DNA from: Bacillota bacterium
Lineage (GTDB): Bacteria; Bacillota; Clostridia; Lachnospirales; Lachnospiraceae
DNA length: 64,000 nucleotides
Assembly (NCBI GenBank): GCA_023398375.1
Contig: JAEWSH010000070.1
Coordinates: 1-64,000, forward strand
Direction: 5' to 3'
Part shown: piece after piece, positions 53,370 to 63,216 of the stretch
Layout of the letters: every line of letters starts with the position of its first letter
How positions within the stretch are numbered: the stretch's first letter is position 1
Program-made: the position numbers and the translations under genes
Notes under the pieces: generated by a model
What the model saw: the letters and a program-made list of their open reading frames with translations, nothing else
Databases searched by the model: none
What the model was told of the DNA's origin: nothing

Positions 53370-54010
53370 GTGAAGTCAGGAGCCGGTTTGTAGTGCATGA
53401 GTTTATAAGTGATCCGCTGATTGAAGAAGTGTACAAATGGTCCAAGGCATAAGGCGCAAGTAAGAGTACCGATACCGAGCAGACCACCCGCTATAAAACA
53501 GATAAAAGCACAAAGGACATCGGTAATCAGGCGGCACCAGAAATACGGCAGAGGCAGGTGCCTATCCAGAATGATTGACAGACTGTCAAAAGGTGCGATA
53601 CCGGAATCGGAAGACTGATAAAGAGAAATGCCAAAACTTAAAATAATAACACCAGCAAATAAATACACGAATCGTGTCATAAAGTTTTGGGGATCTGTGA
53701 GGATAACCTGCATAATATTATAAAAAAATGTAACAAAATACCCCAGTAATACCCAATTTACCAGAGTGCCGATTCCGATGAGGTGTTTTCCGAATAAATA
53801 TTCTATGAAAAAAATAAAAGTATTTAATAGTGCTGCCAACGCGGCATAATCCAGAGGTGTAAGATCTGCCAGAGCCATCATCATAGCGGAGAAAGGATCA
53901 TTTCCCAATCCGGAAAATTTAAAGATGGCTACTCCTAGTCCCAGAATTATGTTACCTGCAAGCATGCCGAAAAAACTTTTCCATGTAATTTTATATTTTA
54001 AAATATTCAT
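53366..54010 (-). CDS. YczE/YitT-like membrane protein
   Basis: From ATG 54010 (MNILKYKITWKSFFGMLAGN) the product has 214 residues and about five helices, with GLGVAIFKFSGLGNDPFSAMM and GISLYQSSDSGIAPFDSLS, two copies of the pattern seen in YczE proteins. The start is uncertain; a longer frame from 54115 adds a non-family stretch. The function of the family is unclear. Confidence 0.78.
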   Translation of the reverse strand: MNILKYKITWKSFFGMLAGNIILGLGVAIFKFSGLGNDPFSAMMMALADLTPLDYAALAALLNTFIFFIEYLFGKHLIGIGTLVNWVLLGYFVTFFYNIMQVILTDPQNFMTRFVYLFAGVIILSFGISLYQSSDSGIAPFDSLSIILDRHLPLPYFWCRLITDVLCAFICFIAGGLLGIGTLTCALCLGPFVHFFNQRITYKLMHYKPAPDFT

Positions 54011-54292
54011 TAATTTACCTGATTTCTTGTGTGAGGTTCTGTATGTCTGTGATGTAGGACCATTACGATAGTAACATATAAAAAGAGAGCAGGCAACTAA
54101 AACAATAAGGTGCAAGACTGTAAATATGAGGCAAAGTCGATGGCGGCCTTACTTGGAGAATTTGGGTGTGGTTGCTGCATTGACATAAATCATTACGTAC
54201 TGTAATATGAATATGTAAACTTCAACTAAAAAGGTGATAAAGACCGGTGTACCAGATGTCATAAAATCAGTGCCATGGGTATAGCTGGAAAA

Positions 54293-54438
54293 GAGTAGAT
54301 AAAATCAAATTCAATAGGTAAAAGAGATAACTGTTCTGACAGTTTTATTTTTATACCTAATGTTTGATTTTATTTTACTCTTAACGTTTCCTCATCTTAG
54401 GAAGATTAGCCGTAGAGTAAAATCTACGGCTTTTTCTT
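54293..54438 (+). promoter_or_regulatory. Nested leader with two terminators before the methyltransferase
   Basis: An outer repeat (GAGTAGATAAAATCAAA at 54293-54309 and its near-complement at 54363-54380) encloses AACTGT-TCTG-ACAGTT with a T-rich tail (54329-54354). A second terminator follows (GCCGTAGA/TCTACGGC, 54409-54430, then Ts). The outer pairing would compete with the first terminator. This layout is typical of attenuated resistance genes. No other feature is seen in 54011-54292 except a short 25-codon open stretch of doubtful meaning. Confidence 0.6.
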
Positions 54439-54467
54439 TTGCCAAATTATGAAAGGAGAACATTATT

Positions 54468-55298
54468 ATGTTCAAAAGCATTAGCAAGGCTTTAGAAAAG
54501 CCGCCAATTTTCAAAAAAACAGAAGTTGCATTTTGGAATGATGAACACATTTCCAAACAGATGCTCAAAGCTCACCTTGATCCAGATTTTGAAGGTGCAA
54601 GCAGAAAATTAGAATTTATAGAAAGATCGGCTGCCTGGATAAAAGAAATGGTACCATCCTCAAGTTATCCATTACTTCTTGATGTTGGCTGCGGTCCTGG
54701 AATCTATGCTGAAAAGTTCACAAAAAATGGCTACCAGGTAACAGGAGTTGATTTTTCGAAGCGGTCTATAGGTTATGCACAAAACGCGTCAAAAAAGCAA
54801 GGTCTGGATATTACTTACCTTTTTCAAGATTATTTGAATATGAATCTTAATAAAGTCTTTGATTTTTCAACAATGATATATTGCGATTATGGTGCACTGT
54901 CAGCAGCCGATAGACAAATAGTCATGAAAACCATATATCAACACCTACGGCCCGGAGGAAAGTTCCTGTTGGATGTATTTTCAATGGCTAAGTACAATGA
55001 TTTTGAAGAAAAGCAGACATGGGAAATTTGTCACAATGGCGGTTTTTGGAGCGAGGATGAATACATTGCTTTGACTGGGTGTTATAGATATTCCGATCAT
55101 GTGACATTGGAACAAATTTCTATTATTTCTGATAATGAAACAAACACTTATTATTTGTGGGATACTTGTTTTACGAAAGAGATGCTGATGAAAGAAGCAA
55201 AGGAGGCAGGTTTTCAAGTATGTGAAGTGTTTGGTGATGTTGCGGGCAGCACTTATCATGAAAGCAATCTTACGATTGCCATACTTTTGGAAAAATAA
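54468..55298 (+). CDS. Class I SAM-dependent methyltransferase
   Basis: The 276-residue protein has SAM motif I (LLLDVGCGPGIYAEKF), GVDFSKRSIGYAQ and the post-motif LRPGGKFLLDVFS. It is probably a small-molecule methyltransferase of the UbiE/TehB type; it lacks rRNA-methyltransferase features such as an Erm N-terminus. AAAGGAG precedes the start. The two-terminator leader suggests induction by a compound. Confidence 0.8.
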   Translation: MFKSISKALEKPPIFKKTEVAFWNDEHISKQMLKAHLDPDFEGASRKLEFIERSAAWIKEMVPSSSYPLLLDVGCGPGIYAEKFTKNGYQVTGVDFSKRSIGYAQNASKKQGLDITYLFQDYLNMNLNKVFDFSTMIYCDYGALSAADRQIVMKTIYQHLRPGGKFLLDVFSMAKYNDFEEKQTWEICHNGGFWSEDEYIALTGCYRYSDHVTLEQISIISDNETNTYYLWDTCFTKEMLMKEAKEAGFQVCEVFGDVAGSTYHESNLTIAILLEK

Positions 55299-55349
55299 AC
55301 TGCTAGAAAGGCAGCTTCCATCAGAATACTATGAAAAGGTATAATAGAA

Positions 55350-55378
55350 CCCCGCGTAAATAGGAAATTTACGCGGGG
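55350..55378. terminator. Bidirectional terminator, GC-rich
   Basis: CCCCGCGTAAAT pairs exactly with ATTTACGCGGGG around AGGAA, between the convergent methyltransferase and acetyltransferase genes. Confidence 0.88.
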
Positions 55379-55400
55379 CTGTTCCATAATAGAAATCCGA

Positions 55401-56033
55401 TTAAGAGTATAGTTTATCTACTTCACCATTCATTATATAAGGCAAAAATTCTTGTATTTTATCGTATGGCCAGTCCCACCACCGGAGCTGCTGTAGTTGT
55501 TTTACGGTTTCTTCATCAAAACGTTTTCTGATTTCTTTTGCAGGGATACCTCCGACAACTGTGTAAGGAGGAACATCTTTTGTCACAACGGCCCGCGTTC
55601 CTATAATTGCACCATCGCCAATGTGAATGCCGGACAGAATCACCGCTTCATATCCGATCCAAACATCGTTGCCGATGATCGTATCGCCCTTGTTGTCCCA
55701 AGCGCTCGCCACCTGTTTTTTGTCCAGACCCCATTCTTCAAAAAATATTGGAAAAGGGTAAGTAGAAAGTGAACCAAGGGTATGATTTGCGCTAGTGAAT
55801 ATGAACTTGGTGCCACATGCGATGGAACAGAACTTGCCGATGATCAGCCTGTCCTTATTAACTGGATAGTGATACAGTACATTGTTCTTTTCAAAAAGCA
55901 CAGGGTCGGAATGAAAATCATTGTAGATAGTATAATCGCCGACTATGATATTAGGATCAGAAATAATATTTTTTAAATATACAGTTTCATAATCATTTGT
56001 TCTGGGATATATTTTTTTTTCTGGAATAGTCAT
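55401..56033 (-). CDS. Vat/CatB-type xenobiotic O-acetyltransferase
   Basis: The 210-residue protein has a left-handed beta-helix: LIIGKFCSIACGTKFIF and a hexapeptide run IGNDVWIGYEAVILSGIHIG. The catalytic His is in SANHTLG. The features IIVGDYTIYND and VLYHYPVNKDRLIIG match streptogramin A (Vat) and type B chloramphenicol acetyltransferases. It probably acetylates an antibiotic-like alcohol; the substrate cannot be told from sequence. A long leader with a possible peptide lies upstream. Confidence 0.8.
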   Translation of the reverse strand: MTIPEKKIYPRTNDYETVYLKNIISDPNIIVGDYTIYNDFHSDPVLFEKNNVLYHYPVNKDRLIIGKFCSIACGTKFIFTSANHTLGSLSTYPFPIFFEEWGLDKKQVASAWDNKGDTIIGNDVWIGYEAVILSGIHIGDGAIIGTRAVVTKDVPPYTVVGGIPAKEIRKRFDEETVKQLQQLRWWDWPYDKIQEFLPYIMNGEVDKLYS

Positions 56034-56063
56034 AAAAATCTCCTTTTTATCATCTATATAATT

Positions 56064-56102
56064 TCACTTAACTACTCCAGTAGCTGCAATGCATCTTTTC
56101 AC
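56064..56102 (-). CDS. Possible leader peptide of the acetyltransferase gene
   Basis: GGCGGTGA lies five bases before a GTG that starts a 12-codon frame, MKRCIAATGVVK. It sits in a leader of about 190 nt (promoter TATAAT at 56232-56227 on the minus strand). CTACT/AGTAG in its end can form a hairpin. It may attenuate the gene. The rest of 56103-56280 holds no other feature I can support. Confidence 0.35.
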   Translation of the reverse strand: MKRCIAATGVVK

Positions 56103-56282
56103 TTTATCACCGCCTTTAAATCAAAGATATCTGTTTATAGAAGTCAGGTTAAACTAATTTACAAATGGATCTCCCCTGCTGCCTGTGAGCTATACCTCTT
56201 ATTCATCTCTCCTTGCGATATAAATAATTATAACATATTATATCAAATAGTTATAAAAACAAAAAGGATCTAAACCATAAGC

Positions 56283-56349
56283 ATGGAAAGTTAGCTTGAC
56301 ATTAGCAATTTGCTGTAATATAATTACTTAAGGAAAGCTAACTTTCCAT
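56283..56349 (+). promoter_or_regulatory. Promoter flanked by a 15-bp inverted repeat
   Basis: ATGGAAAGTTAGCTT (56283-56297) is exactly inverted at 56335-56349. Between them lie TTGACA (56296-56301) and TATAAT (56319-56324), 17 bases apart. The second arm falls in the 5' leader of the HTH gene. Confidence 0.85.
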
Positions 56350-56371
56350 TTTCTGATAATGAGGTGATTTC

Positions 56372-56575
56372 TTGAAGAACAAACTGGAGGAAATACGGAA
56401 ACAGCACGGTGTTAAGCAAGAAGAGCTGGCGGCAGCCCTAGAGGTATCCCGGCAAACAATTGGCTCTCTTGAAAATGGTCGATACAATCCATCTATTATT
56501 TTAGCATTTAAAATCGCACGCTATTTTAATATGTCAATTGAAGAAATATTTATCTATGAGGAGGAAAAAAAATGA
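56372..56575 (+). CDS. Small XRE-family regulator
   Basis: A TTG start (GAGGTG upstream) gives 67 residues that are almost only a helix-turn-helix: LEEIRKQHGVKQEELAAALEV, SRQTIGSLENGRYNPS. It overlaps the membrane-protein gene by four bases, a common regulator/membrane pair. It probably binds the inverted repeat around its promoter. Confidence 0.9.
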   Translation: MKNKLEEIRKQHGVKQEELAAALEVSRQTIGSLENGRYNPSIILAFKIARYFNMSIEEIFIYEEEKK

Positions 56576-56988
56576 AACGAAAAAACTCTTTTTATGTTGT
56601 AATGTTTATTATAGGTATCTGCTGTTTTACAGCAAGCTTTTTTATTAAAGGAGTTGAAGTGAAACCCATAGCAGGTGTCTTGATTGGAATCGGCTCGGGT
56701 TTTATTGGGCTGAGTATATCGAACCTGCTGATGAAACATATAGAACGTAAAAATCCTGAGCTTGAAAAGCAGAACAAAATCGATTATAACGATGAACGAA
56801 ACACATTAATTCGCAATCGTGCAAAGGCTAAAGCTGGAGACATCACCCAGTGGTTGATTATGGGAGTCGCATACATTACGATTTTTATATCCGCTCCTTT
56901 ATGGGTCACCTTGGCTGTAGTAGTAGTGTTTCTAATTTACAATGTCATAGGTCTTTATCTCATGAATAAATATCAAAAAGAAATGTGA
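56572..56988 (+). CDS. Membrane protein paired with the HTH regulator
   Basis: The 138-residue protein has four hydrophobic helices in two pairs (about 7-42 and 88-130), separated by a charged segment (NPELEKQNKIDYNDERNTL). No family name is certain. It is probably sensed or controlled together with the small regulator. Confidence 0.75.
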   Translation: MKRKNSFYVVMFIIGICCFTASFFIKGVEVKPIAGVLIGIGSGFIGLSISNLLMKHIERKNPELEKQNKIDYNDERNTLIRNRAKAKAGDITQWLIMGVAYITIFISAPLWVTLAVVVVFLIYNVIGLYLMNKYQKEM

Positions 56989-57001
56989 TGGTTGCTAAAG
57001 G

Positions 57002-57034
57002 AAAAAGGGAAGCGATAAGCTTCCCTTTTTCTTC
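57002..57034 (+). terminator. Terminator of the HTH/membrane pair
   Basis: AAAAAGGGAAGC pairs with GCTTCCCTTTTT around GATAA. Confidence 0.92.
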
Positions 57035-57262
57035 TAGCAAGTTAGACTTTATCTCCCGACACCCCTTTGATCAGGAGTTCGATCCTTATCGATCCAAACT
57101 ATAGTTCAAGCAGAAGTCAAATCTATAATACATCCAAGGGCAGCTTCTGCCTAATAAATCCTACAGTAAAATTACGTTAAATGTCATATATCGATACTAG
57201 TTATTATGTATGAGATTTGATACAATTAAATAAATGCGATTTGATAGAAAAAGGGTAGTTCT

Positions 57263-58255
57263 ATGAAGAAAAATATACTGTTATTGATCCTTATAGTGAA
57301 CATATTGTATACACAACTAATAGGTTGTGCATCTGCAGAAGAGCAAGAGGAAAGAAAGATAACAATTGCCGTCAGCATGATTGGAGAGACTCACAAGTGG
57401 CCAATTGGTGTACAGTATTATGCAGAAAAAGAAATAAAAGAGATTGCAGAAGAAAATGGTTGGAATTATTTATATGTGGTAGGAGAAGATTCTACAGAAC
57501 AATCGAATCAAGTCATAGATATGGTCAGACAGAAAGTTGACTGCATTATTATGCTTCCAATGGATGGCGCATCCTTAAAGACGGCTGCAATGGCAGTGCA
57601 GGATGCGAACATTCCATTGGTGATTTTTGATCGTGAGATACCAGATTTTGCACCAACAGCTACAGTAAAAGGTGATAACGTTGGAATCGGTGTCATGACA
57701 GCTGATATCTTTAATGGGATGTTTCCAGATGGTACTAAGGTTTTAGAAATAATGGGGGATACATCAACAGTGCCTCAACAACGTACGGATGGGTTCGATC
57801 AAACAATTCATAGCAATTTTACGAAAGAACAGGTCAGTTTTACCGGATGGAACAGAGATAAAACAAAGGAAATTTTTAAAGAATGGGCGTCCAGTCATAC
57901 ACAGGACGAAATTGATGAAGTACAAGCTATTTTCACGCATGATGATGAAATTGCATTAGGTGTTTTAGATGCTTTGGATGAATACGCAGATGATACAGAA
58001 AAGGTCGTTTCATTTGATAATCTAAAAGTGATAGCTGGTTCTGCGGGAGATCAGGAAATGTATCGCAGGATTGATACAGAGACAAAATATACATTGTTTT
58101 CGCTGACGTATTCGCCTGCCATGATTTGTACGGCGATACGAATCGGAGAAAAGATCATTAAAGGCGAAGACTATGATGAAATGACTGTGATCTCAACAGT
58201 AGAGGTCAATAAAAGAAATGTTGATTCCTATATTGATCCGAATGCGCCGTATTAG
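57263..58255 (+). CDS. Sugar-binding lipoprotein, RbsB-like, sensor type
   Basis: Lipobox QLIGC (Cys22) and a family-1 periplasmic-binding domain (ITIAVSMIGETHKWPIGVQ … MLPMDGASLKTAAMA … IPLVIFDRE … FTHDDEIALGVLDAL) give a 330-residue extracellular sugar binder. It lies 18 bases before a YesN-type regulator and has no permease beside it, so it may be the sensor that presents the sugar to the kinase. Confidence 0.85.
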   Translation: MKKNILLLILIVNILYTQLIGCASAEEQEERKITIAVSMIGETHKWPIGVQYYAEKEIKEIAEENGWNYLYVVGEDSTEQSNQVIDMVRQKVDCIIMLPMDGASLKTAAMAVQDANIPLVIFDREIPDFAPTATVKGDNVGIGVMTADIFNGMFPDGTKVLEIMGDTSTVPQQRTDGFDQTIHSNFTKEQVSFTGWNRDKTKEIFKEWASSHTQDEIDEVQAIFTHDDEIALGVLDALDEYADDTEKVVSFDNLKVIAGSAGDQEMYRRIDTETKYTLFSLTYSPAMICTAIRIGEKIIKGEDYDEMTVISTVEVNKRNVDSYIDPNAPY

Positions 58256-58273
58256 GATTCCGGGGGAAAAAGT

Positions 58274-59863
58274 ATGTATAAGTTAGTTATTGTCGATGAT
58301 GAAAAAGCAATCAGAAAGGGAATACGCGATTACATTGATTGGAAGAGTATGGGCTTTGAGGTGGTGGAATCTTTTGAAGATGGAAGAGAAACGATTCATT
58401 ACATAGAACACAATTCCATTGATGTAATTTTAACAGATATTGAAATGGCAGAAGTATCAGGAATTGATCTGGCAAAATATATCTATGAAAACAAAGGCGA
58501 AATCAAAGTCGTGATCATCAGTGGCTACAAAGAGTTTGAATATGCCAGAAAAGCAGTAGAATATGGTGTTGAACATTATTTGCTAAAGCCAATTCGTATG
58601 GATGAAGTTACAGAGGTGTTTTTGAAAATCAAGAAAATGCTGGATAAAGAACATAGCGTAATTACTAAGAATATGGAAAAATATAATAATTTTGTCGAAT
58701 TATTACCAGAACTTAGAGAGCAGTTTTGGATCAGTTTAATTGTTGGCGGATTATGTGATGAAGAAAAAATACGGAAACGAATGAAAATGCTCAAAATTGA
58801 TTTAGATGAAAATCATCCATTTGCAATTGTTGATATGAGACTCAAAATTGATAATACAAATGGTAGTGAATATTATACAGGGGAAAATTATAGAAATCTT
58901 GTACACAATATATGCAACATTGATGACGAAGATATTGTAAGCATCCCAATTATTTTAAATGATAATGTAATCAGGGTCATAGAAACGACAAGAAGAGAAG
59001 AGGATATAGACACTTTTAAGGATAAACTGACTGTACTGCTTCATGAACAATGCAGGGGTGCAGAGTCACTATTAAAAATAAAGGTAAGCACGAAAATAGA
59101 AAAAGTAATGCAGAATTTGATGGATATCAGGGATTATAGTTGCATGATAAGTGTCTCCGACGAAGAACAGGCAGGAAATAAGGGAGATCTTCTTCCGGAA
59201 GATCAGGAACGTTTGCTGCAGAAATATAAATTGCTTTTGGAAACAATTAATGATGGAGATCTGGATGGGCTGGACAGTTTAGTCGATAACATATTTTTTG
59301 AATTTAGAAATTTACCCATGAAACAAGTCCAACACTTATGTGTGGATATGTTTGCAATGCTATCTGCGAAATTTATTCATATGGGAGTTGATGTATGGAA
59401 AAATATGAATGAAATGATGAATTATGAAAAATTGCTATTAGTGGAAAAAAGAAGTCTGCTTAAATCAGAATGCAAAAATCTGCTATGTGACGTCGTAAAG
59501 ATTTTGCAGAGCAAACAAAATGTAACATCAAAGAAAGTCGTTGAAGAGTCAATCAAGTATATGAAAAAGCATTATGCAGATGAAATCTCATTAGATAGCG
59601 TGGCATGCAGATTCTTCTTAAATCAAGCATACTTCAGCCGTTTGTTTAAGCAGTATACAGGCAGTACTTTTACGGATTATCTGATTGAATTAAGAATGGA
59701 AAATGCAAAAGAAATTCTGGAACAAGGAAAATATAAAGTCTATGAGGTAAGTCAGATGGTGGGCTATCATAGTGAAAAGTATTTCTTTCGTATTTTTAAA
59801 CAATATACAGGATGCTCACCGACTGAATATTCACGGAGAAGGGTGATAAATGAAGAAGGCTGA
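58274..59863 (+). CDS. YesN-type response regulator, AraC output
   Basis: The 529-residue protein has a receiver domain with the phospho-acceptor Asp55 in VILTDIEM, a long middle part, and a C-terminal AraC helix-turn-helix pair (from about 425: DSVACRFFLNQAYFSRLFKQYTG … YEVSQMVGYHSEKYFFRIFK). It is the partner of the downstream kinase and overlaps it by 14 bases. Confidence 0.93.
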   Translation: MYKLVIVDDEKAIRKGIRDYIDWKSMGFEVVESFEDGRETIHYIEHNSIDVILTDIEMAEVSGIDLAKYIYENKGEIKVVIISGYKEFEYARKAVEYGVEHYLLKPIRMDEVTEVFLKIKKMLDKEHSVITKNMEKYNNFVELLPELREQFWISLIVGGLCDEEKIRKRMKMLKIDLDENHPFAIVDMRLKIDNTNGSEYYTGENYRNLVHNICNIDDEDIVSIPIILNDNVIRVIETTRREEDIDTFKDKLTVLLHEQCRGAESLLKIKVSTKIEKVMQNLMDIRDYSCMISVSDEEQAGNKGDLLPEDQERLLQKYKLLLETINDGDLDGLDSLVDNIFFEFRNLPMKQVQHLCVDMFAMLSAKFIHMGVDVWKNMNEMMNYEKLLLVEKRSLLKSECKNLLCDVVKILQSKQNVTSKKVVEESIKYMKKHYADEISLDSVACRFFLNQAYFSRLFKQYTGSTFTDYLIELRMENAKEILEQGKYKVYEVSQMVGYHSEKYFFRIFKQYTGCSPTEYSRRRVINEEG

Positions 59864-61670
59864 AAAGCTTAATGGCAAGGGAAAGACAAAATATAATAAA
59901 ATAGTAGGATATCTGAAAGACTATCGCTTTAACAGTATTTTGGTAAGAAGTTTTATTATTATATTGCTTTTTTTAGCTTGTAGTTTTGCTGTCATCATGT
60001 TTACCGTATCAAACAAAATGAACAGCATTATGATCGAAGAAATAGGAAATATGAGTGAAAATTCGCTGATTAAAACAAGAGACCGAATTGATGTCGTGAT
60101 GGAAGAGGTTGCCAGGATATCAGGAAAGCTTTCCCTGGATAAAGAGATACGTCAATTTATGCTTCCTGATACGGAAGAACTATTCGGAAATAATCAAACG
60201 GTAATTGCAAAGGAACGGATTGAACAGTATGCAGGGGTATTTGATTATATTGATTCTATCTATGTATATTCTAACAAAAGTAAGTATATTGTTACCAATG
60301 AAGGCGGAGGAGAGATAAAGAATTTTGAAGATGTAACATGGATGAAAAATCTGATTGAAAGAGAATACGAGCCTAGTAGAATTATCAGTAGATTAAAAAA
60401 TGAAAGTTATCCTAATCTTATCAGTTATATGCAACCGATCCGGTTAACACAAATGCAATTTTTGGGAGGCATTATTGTGAATGTGAATGTAGATAAGTTA
60501 GAAGAACTAATAGTGTCCAACATCCGGGATCTGGACGAAACACTGATCATCTTAGATAACCGTAACAATATTATTTTTAGTACGAACCAGTCTTATCTGC
60601 GCAAAAAGATAGATAAAATTGATTTTTATAAAGATCTGGATTATAACAATATGGATGGTTATAGCATAGTGAATGATGGAACCGAAAATCAATTAGTTAC
60701 GGTTGCAACATCAGATCAATTTCAATGGAAATATATTTCTTGTGTAAAATTAAGTGCGTATGATGAATATAGTAAGGGAATTTCTTCTTTTTACATCGTT
60801 CAATTTTTGGTATGTATTATCTTATCTCTTGTAGCTGCGGTTGGAATTTCGCTTTATTGTTATCAACCGGTCAGTAATATATTGAACTTATTAAAGAATC
60901 CGGCGATCTATCGTGTTGATGAAACGATACCAGGCTTACGACAGGATGAGGCACATGAAATAGCTGTCAACATTATTAGAAATCTATACTCGAACCAACA
61001 GATGCAGGAAGAAATGAAGGAATACACAAATGTAATTAATAAGGCACAATTAACAGCATTACAGGCGCAAATAAGTCCGCATTTTCTTTATAATACGTTG
61101 GAAAATATTCGATGGAAAGCAATCGATATTTGTAAAGGTGATAATGACGTATCAAAAATCATCCTCAATCTATCAGAAATGTTGCGTACAAGTATAGAAA
61201 GCGATCAACAGATTATAACAATTGAAGAAGAAATACGAAATACAAAACCTTACATAGAAATATTACAGTTACGATATGAAGATAAGTTAAGGGTGGTGTG
61301 GGATGTTGATCCTTTTGTTCTACCATTTCCAATTGTAAAAGTAAGCCTTCAACCAATTATAGAAAATGCAGTGTATCATGGAATAAAGCCTCTTCGCAAA
61401 CAGGGAATTATTACAATCAGTATTTTGAAATCAGAAAAACAATTATTTATTAAGGTTTCAGACAATGGCGTTGGTATGCCTAAGGAAGAGGTGGCGGTTC
61501 TTAATGAAGACATGCATAAAAAATACATATTAAATGAAAATCATATAGGTTTGCGCAATGTAAACCAACGTTTAAAACTGATGATGGGTGACGATGCAGG
61601 TCTAGAAATCTTTAGTATAGAACATGTTGGAACAACCGTTACATTGATTCTGCCTGTAAGCAGGTTATGA
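59850..61670 (+). CDS. YesM-type sensor histidine kinase
   Basis: The 606-residue kinase has two membrane helices (about 34-54 and 310-332) around an extracellular sensor domain, then a HAMP-like part. The His box QISPHFLYNTLENI (His near 410) and the ATP-binding LQPIIENAVYHGIKP, DNGVGMP and IGLRNVNQRL motifs follow. It should sense a sugar, directly or through the binding lipoprotein at 57263. Confidence 0.93.
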   Translation: MKKAEKLNGKGKTKYNKIVGYLKDYRFNSILVRSFIIILLFLACSFAVIMFTVSNKMNSIMIEEIGNMSENSLIKTRDRIDVVMEEVARISGKLSLDKEIRQFMLPDTEELFGNNQTVIAKERIEQYAGVFDYIDSIYVYSNKSKYIVTNEGGGEIKNFEDVTWMKNLIEREYEPSRIISRLKNESYPNLISYMQPIRLTQMQFLGGIIVNVNVDKLEELIVSNIRDLDETLIILDNRNNIIFSTNQSYLRKKIDKIDFYKDLDYNNMDGYSIVNDGTENQLVTVATSDQFQWKYISCVKLSAYDEYSKGISSFYIVQFLVCIILSLVAAVGISLYCYQPVSNILNLLKNPAIYRVDETIPGLRQDEAHEIAVNIIRNLYSNQQMQEEMKEYTNVINKAQLTALQAQISPHFLYNTLENIRWKAIDICKGDNDVSKIILNLSEMLRTSIESDQQIITIEEEIRNTKPYIEILQLRYEDKLRVVWDVDPFVLPFPIVKVSLQPIIENAVYHGIKPLRKQGIITISILKSEKQLFIKVSDNGVGMPKEEVAVLNEDMHKKYILNENHIGLRNVNQRLKLMMGDDAGLEIFSIEHVGTTVTLILPVSRL

Positions 61671-61683
61671 GGTGACAAACTAT

Positions 61684-63216
61684 ATGAAACGATTAAAGAA
61701 AATAGCATTCATAATTTTAGTAGTGGTACTTACCATAAATTCTTCAGCATGTACTGCGCAAGGTAATCATACCGAAATTGCAAATCAAAAAGAAAAAATT
61801 GTGATAAGATGGATGCTTTACGGGGAAAAAGCCAAAAGTTCAGACACTATCATCGGGGAATTCAACTCAATGATACAAGAATATTACCCTGACACAACAA
61901 TTGAATTTGAATTTGTTCCGAAAGAACAGTATATAGCAAAATGGGACATGAAGATGGCTACAGATGAACCAGTTGATATGGTATGGATAGGAAATGATTT
62001 GTTCAATTACTCTGATGAAGTGAAAAAAGGCTCTTTCATTGCGTTGGATTACCTATTAAATACTTATGGAACAAATCTATTGAGCATGATTCCGGATACC
62101 TTATGGAAAAAACAGCAACGGGATAATAAAACATACAGTGTTCCATTGCTGGGAGAACTTTATCGGAAGGATTATGCACTTGTGACGGCAAGATCCGATT
62201 TAGCTACCTATGGAAACGAGATGGAGATAGCAAATGTAAATCAGCGGGCACTTTACTCAGATGCCTCATGTTATGAGCCTATAGAAGCTTATTTATCCAA
62301 TTTGAAAGCCGCTCAGAAAATTGGAACAGGGATTTCCTGTGATACATTTTTTGAAATAGCAAATAAAGGATATGAAGGAATCTATGGTCCGGATTCGCCT
62401 TTTGTAATTCGTATTTTTGATAATCAGTTAAAGGTATCTAATAAGTATGAGCTGGACTCTTTTAAAGAGTTCTTTCAAATAATGCATAAGTGGTATCAGG
62501 AAGGTTATATCAGACATGATATTGCGGAAGTCCTGGATCCTGAAAATGATAACGGATCCAAGAATGGAAATACAATATTTTTAGACGAATATGGAGAAAA
62601 TGGTGTTGTTTTAGATAAAATTACTACAGAGTATGAAGCGATCAGAATTCCGTTACAAAATTATAAATATATTTCATATGATTCCTGCAGAAATGCAGTA
62701 GCAATACCAAGAACATCAACAAATCCCGCAAGAGCAATGGAGATTATTAACTTATTGAATTCTGAAGAAGGTGCAGATATGTGCAGGCTTTTATGTAATG
62801 GAACCGAAGGCAGACATTATATCAATAGAAGTGATAATTTAATAGATCGCGTAACGGGAAGTGATGGAAAACCGATTTATAAAGTATCTCCTTACGCAGT
62901 CAGCAATGTTTTTTTTAATTTAGAAAATTCAAAAGGGGAATTCGAACAATTAAAAAAGTATAATGAAAACGCATTGATATCACCGCTTGAAGGATTTGAA
63001 CTGGATACACGAATGATCGTATTAGAAATGGCGAAAATTGATTTAATAGTTGACGAATATATAAGTGGACTGGAAAATGGAACAACAGAGGATTGGGAGA
63101 ACGTATACGAGGAAATGATTGAAAAAATGAAGCTTTCTGGTTCTGATAAGGTAATTGCTGAAATGCAAAGGCAAATTGATGAATTCCAGGAATCAAAAGA
63201 TACGTTTTACAAATAA
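61684..63216 (+). CDS. Extracellular solute-binding lipoprotein, family 1
   Basis: I chose ATG 61684 (AGGTGA at 61670-61675) rather than the GTG at 61672, which is inside that site. Lipobox NSSAC (Cys23) and IVIRWMLYGEKAKSSDTIIG … VPKEQYIAKWDMKMATDEP … DMVWIG fit oligosaccharide-binding proteins. It lies directly behind the kinase and may import or sense a sugar. No permease is visible in the window. Confidence 0.85.
   Translation: MKRLKKIAFIILVVVLTINSSACTAQGNHTEIANQKEKIVIRWMLYGEKAKSSDTIIGEFNSMIQEYYPDTTIEFEFVPKEQYIAKWDMKMATDEPVDMVWIGNDLFNYSDEVKKGSFIALDYLLNTYGTNLLSMIPDTLWKKQQRDNKTYSVPLLGELYRKDYALVTARSDLATYGNEMEIANVNQRALYSDASCYEPIEAYLSNLKAAQKIGTGISCDTFFEIANKGYEGIYGPDSPFVIRIFDNQLKVSNKYELDSFKEFFQIMHKWYQEGYIRHDIAEVLDPENDNGSKNGNTIFLDEYGENGVVLDKITTEYEAIRIPLQNYKYISYDSCRNAVAIPRTSTNPARAMEIINLLNSEEGADMCRLLCNGTEGRHYINRSDNLIDRVTGSDGKPIYKVSPYAVSNVFFNLENSKGEFEQLKKYNENALISPLEGFELDTRMIVLEMAKIDLIVDEYISGLENGTTEDWENVYEEMIEKMKLSGSDKVIAEMQRQIDEFQESKDTFYK

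Noticed and set aside
54122..54204. Short open stretch with a Cys-rich end (…FGCGCCIDINHYVL)
   Set aside because: There is no start with a ribosome site and it is only about 25 codons long; it could be a gene remnant, but this cannot be supported.
57073..57102. tRNA-like T-loop (GGAGTTCGATCC) in the intergenic region
   Set aside because: Only four of five T-stem pairs form, and no acceptor, D or anticodon arm is found upstream, so it is not a tRNA gene.
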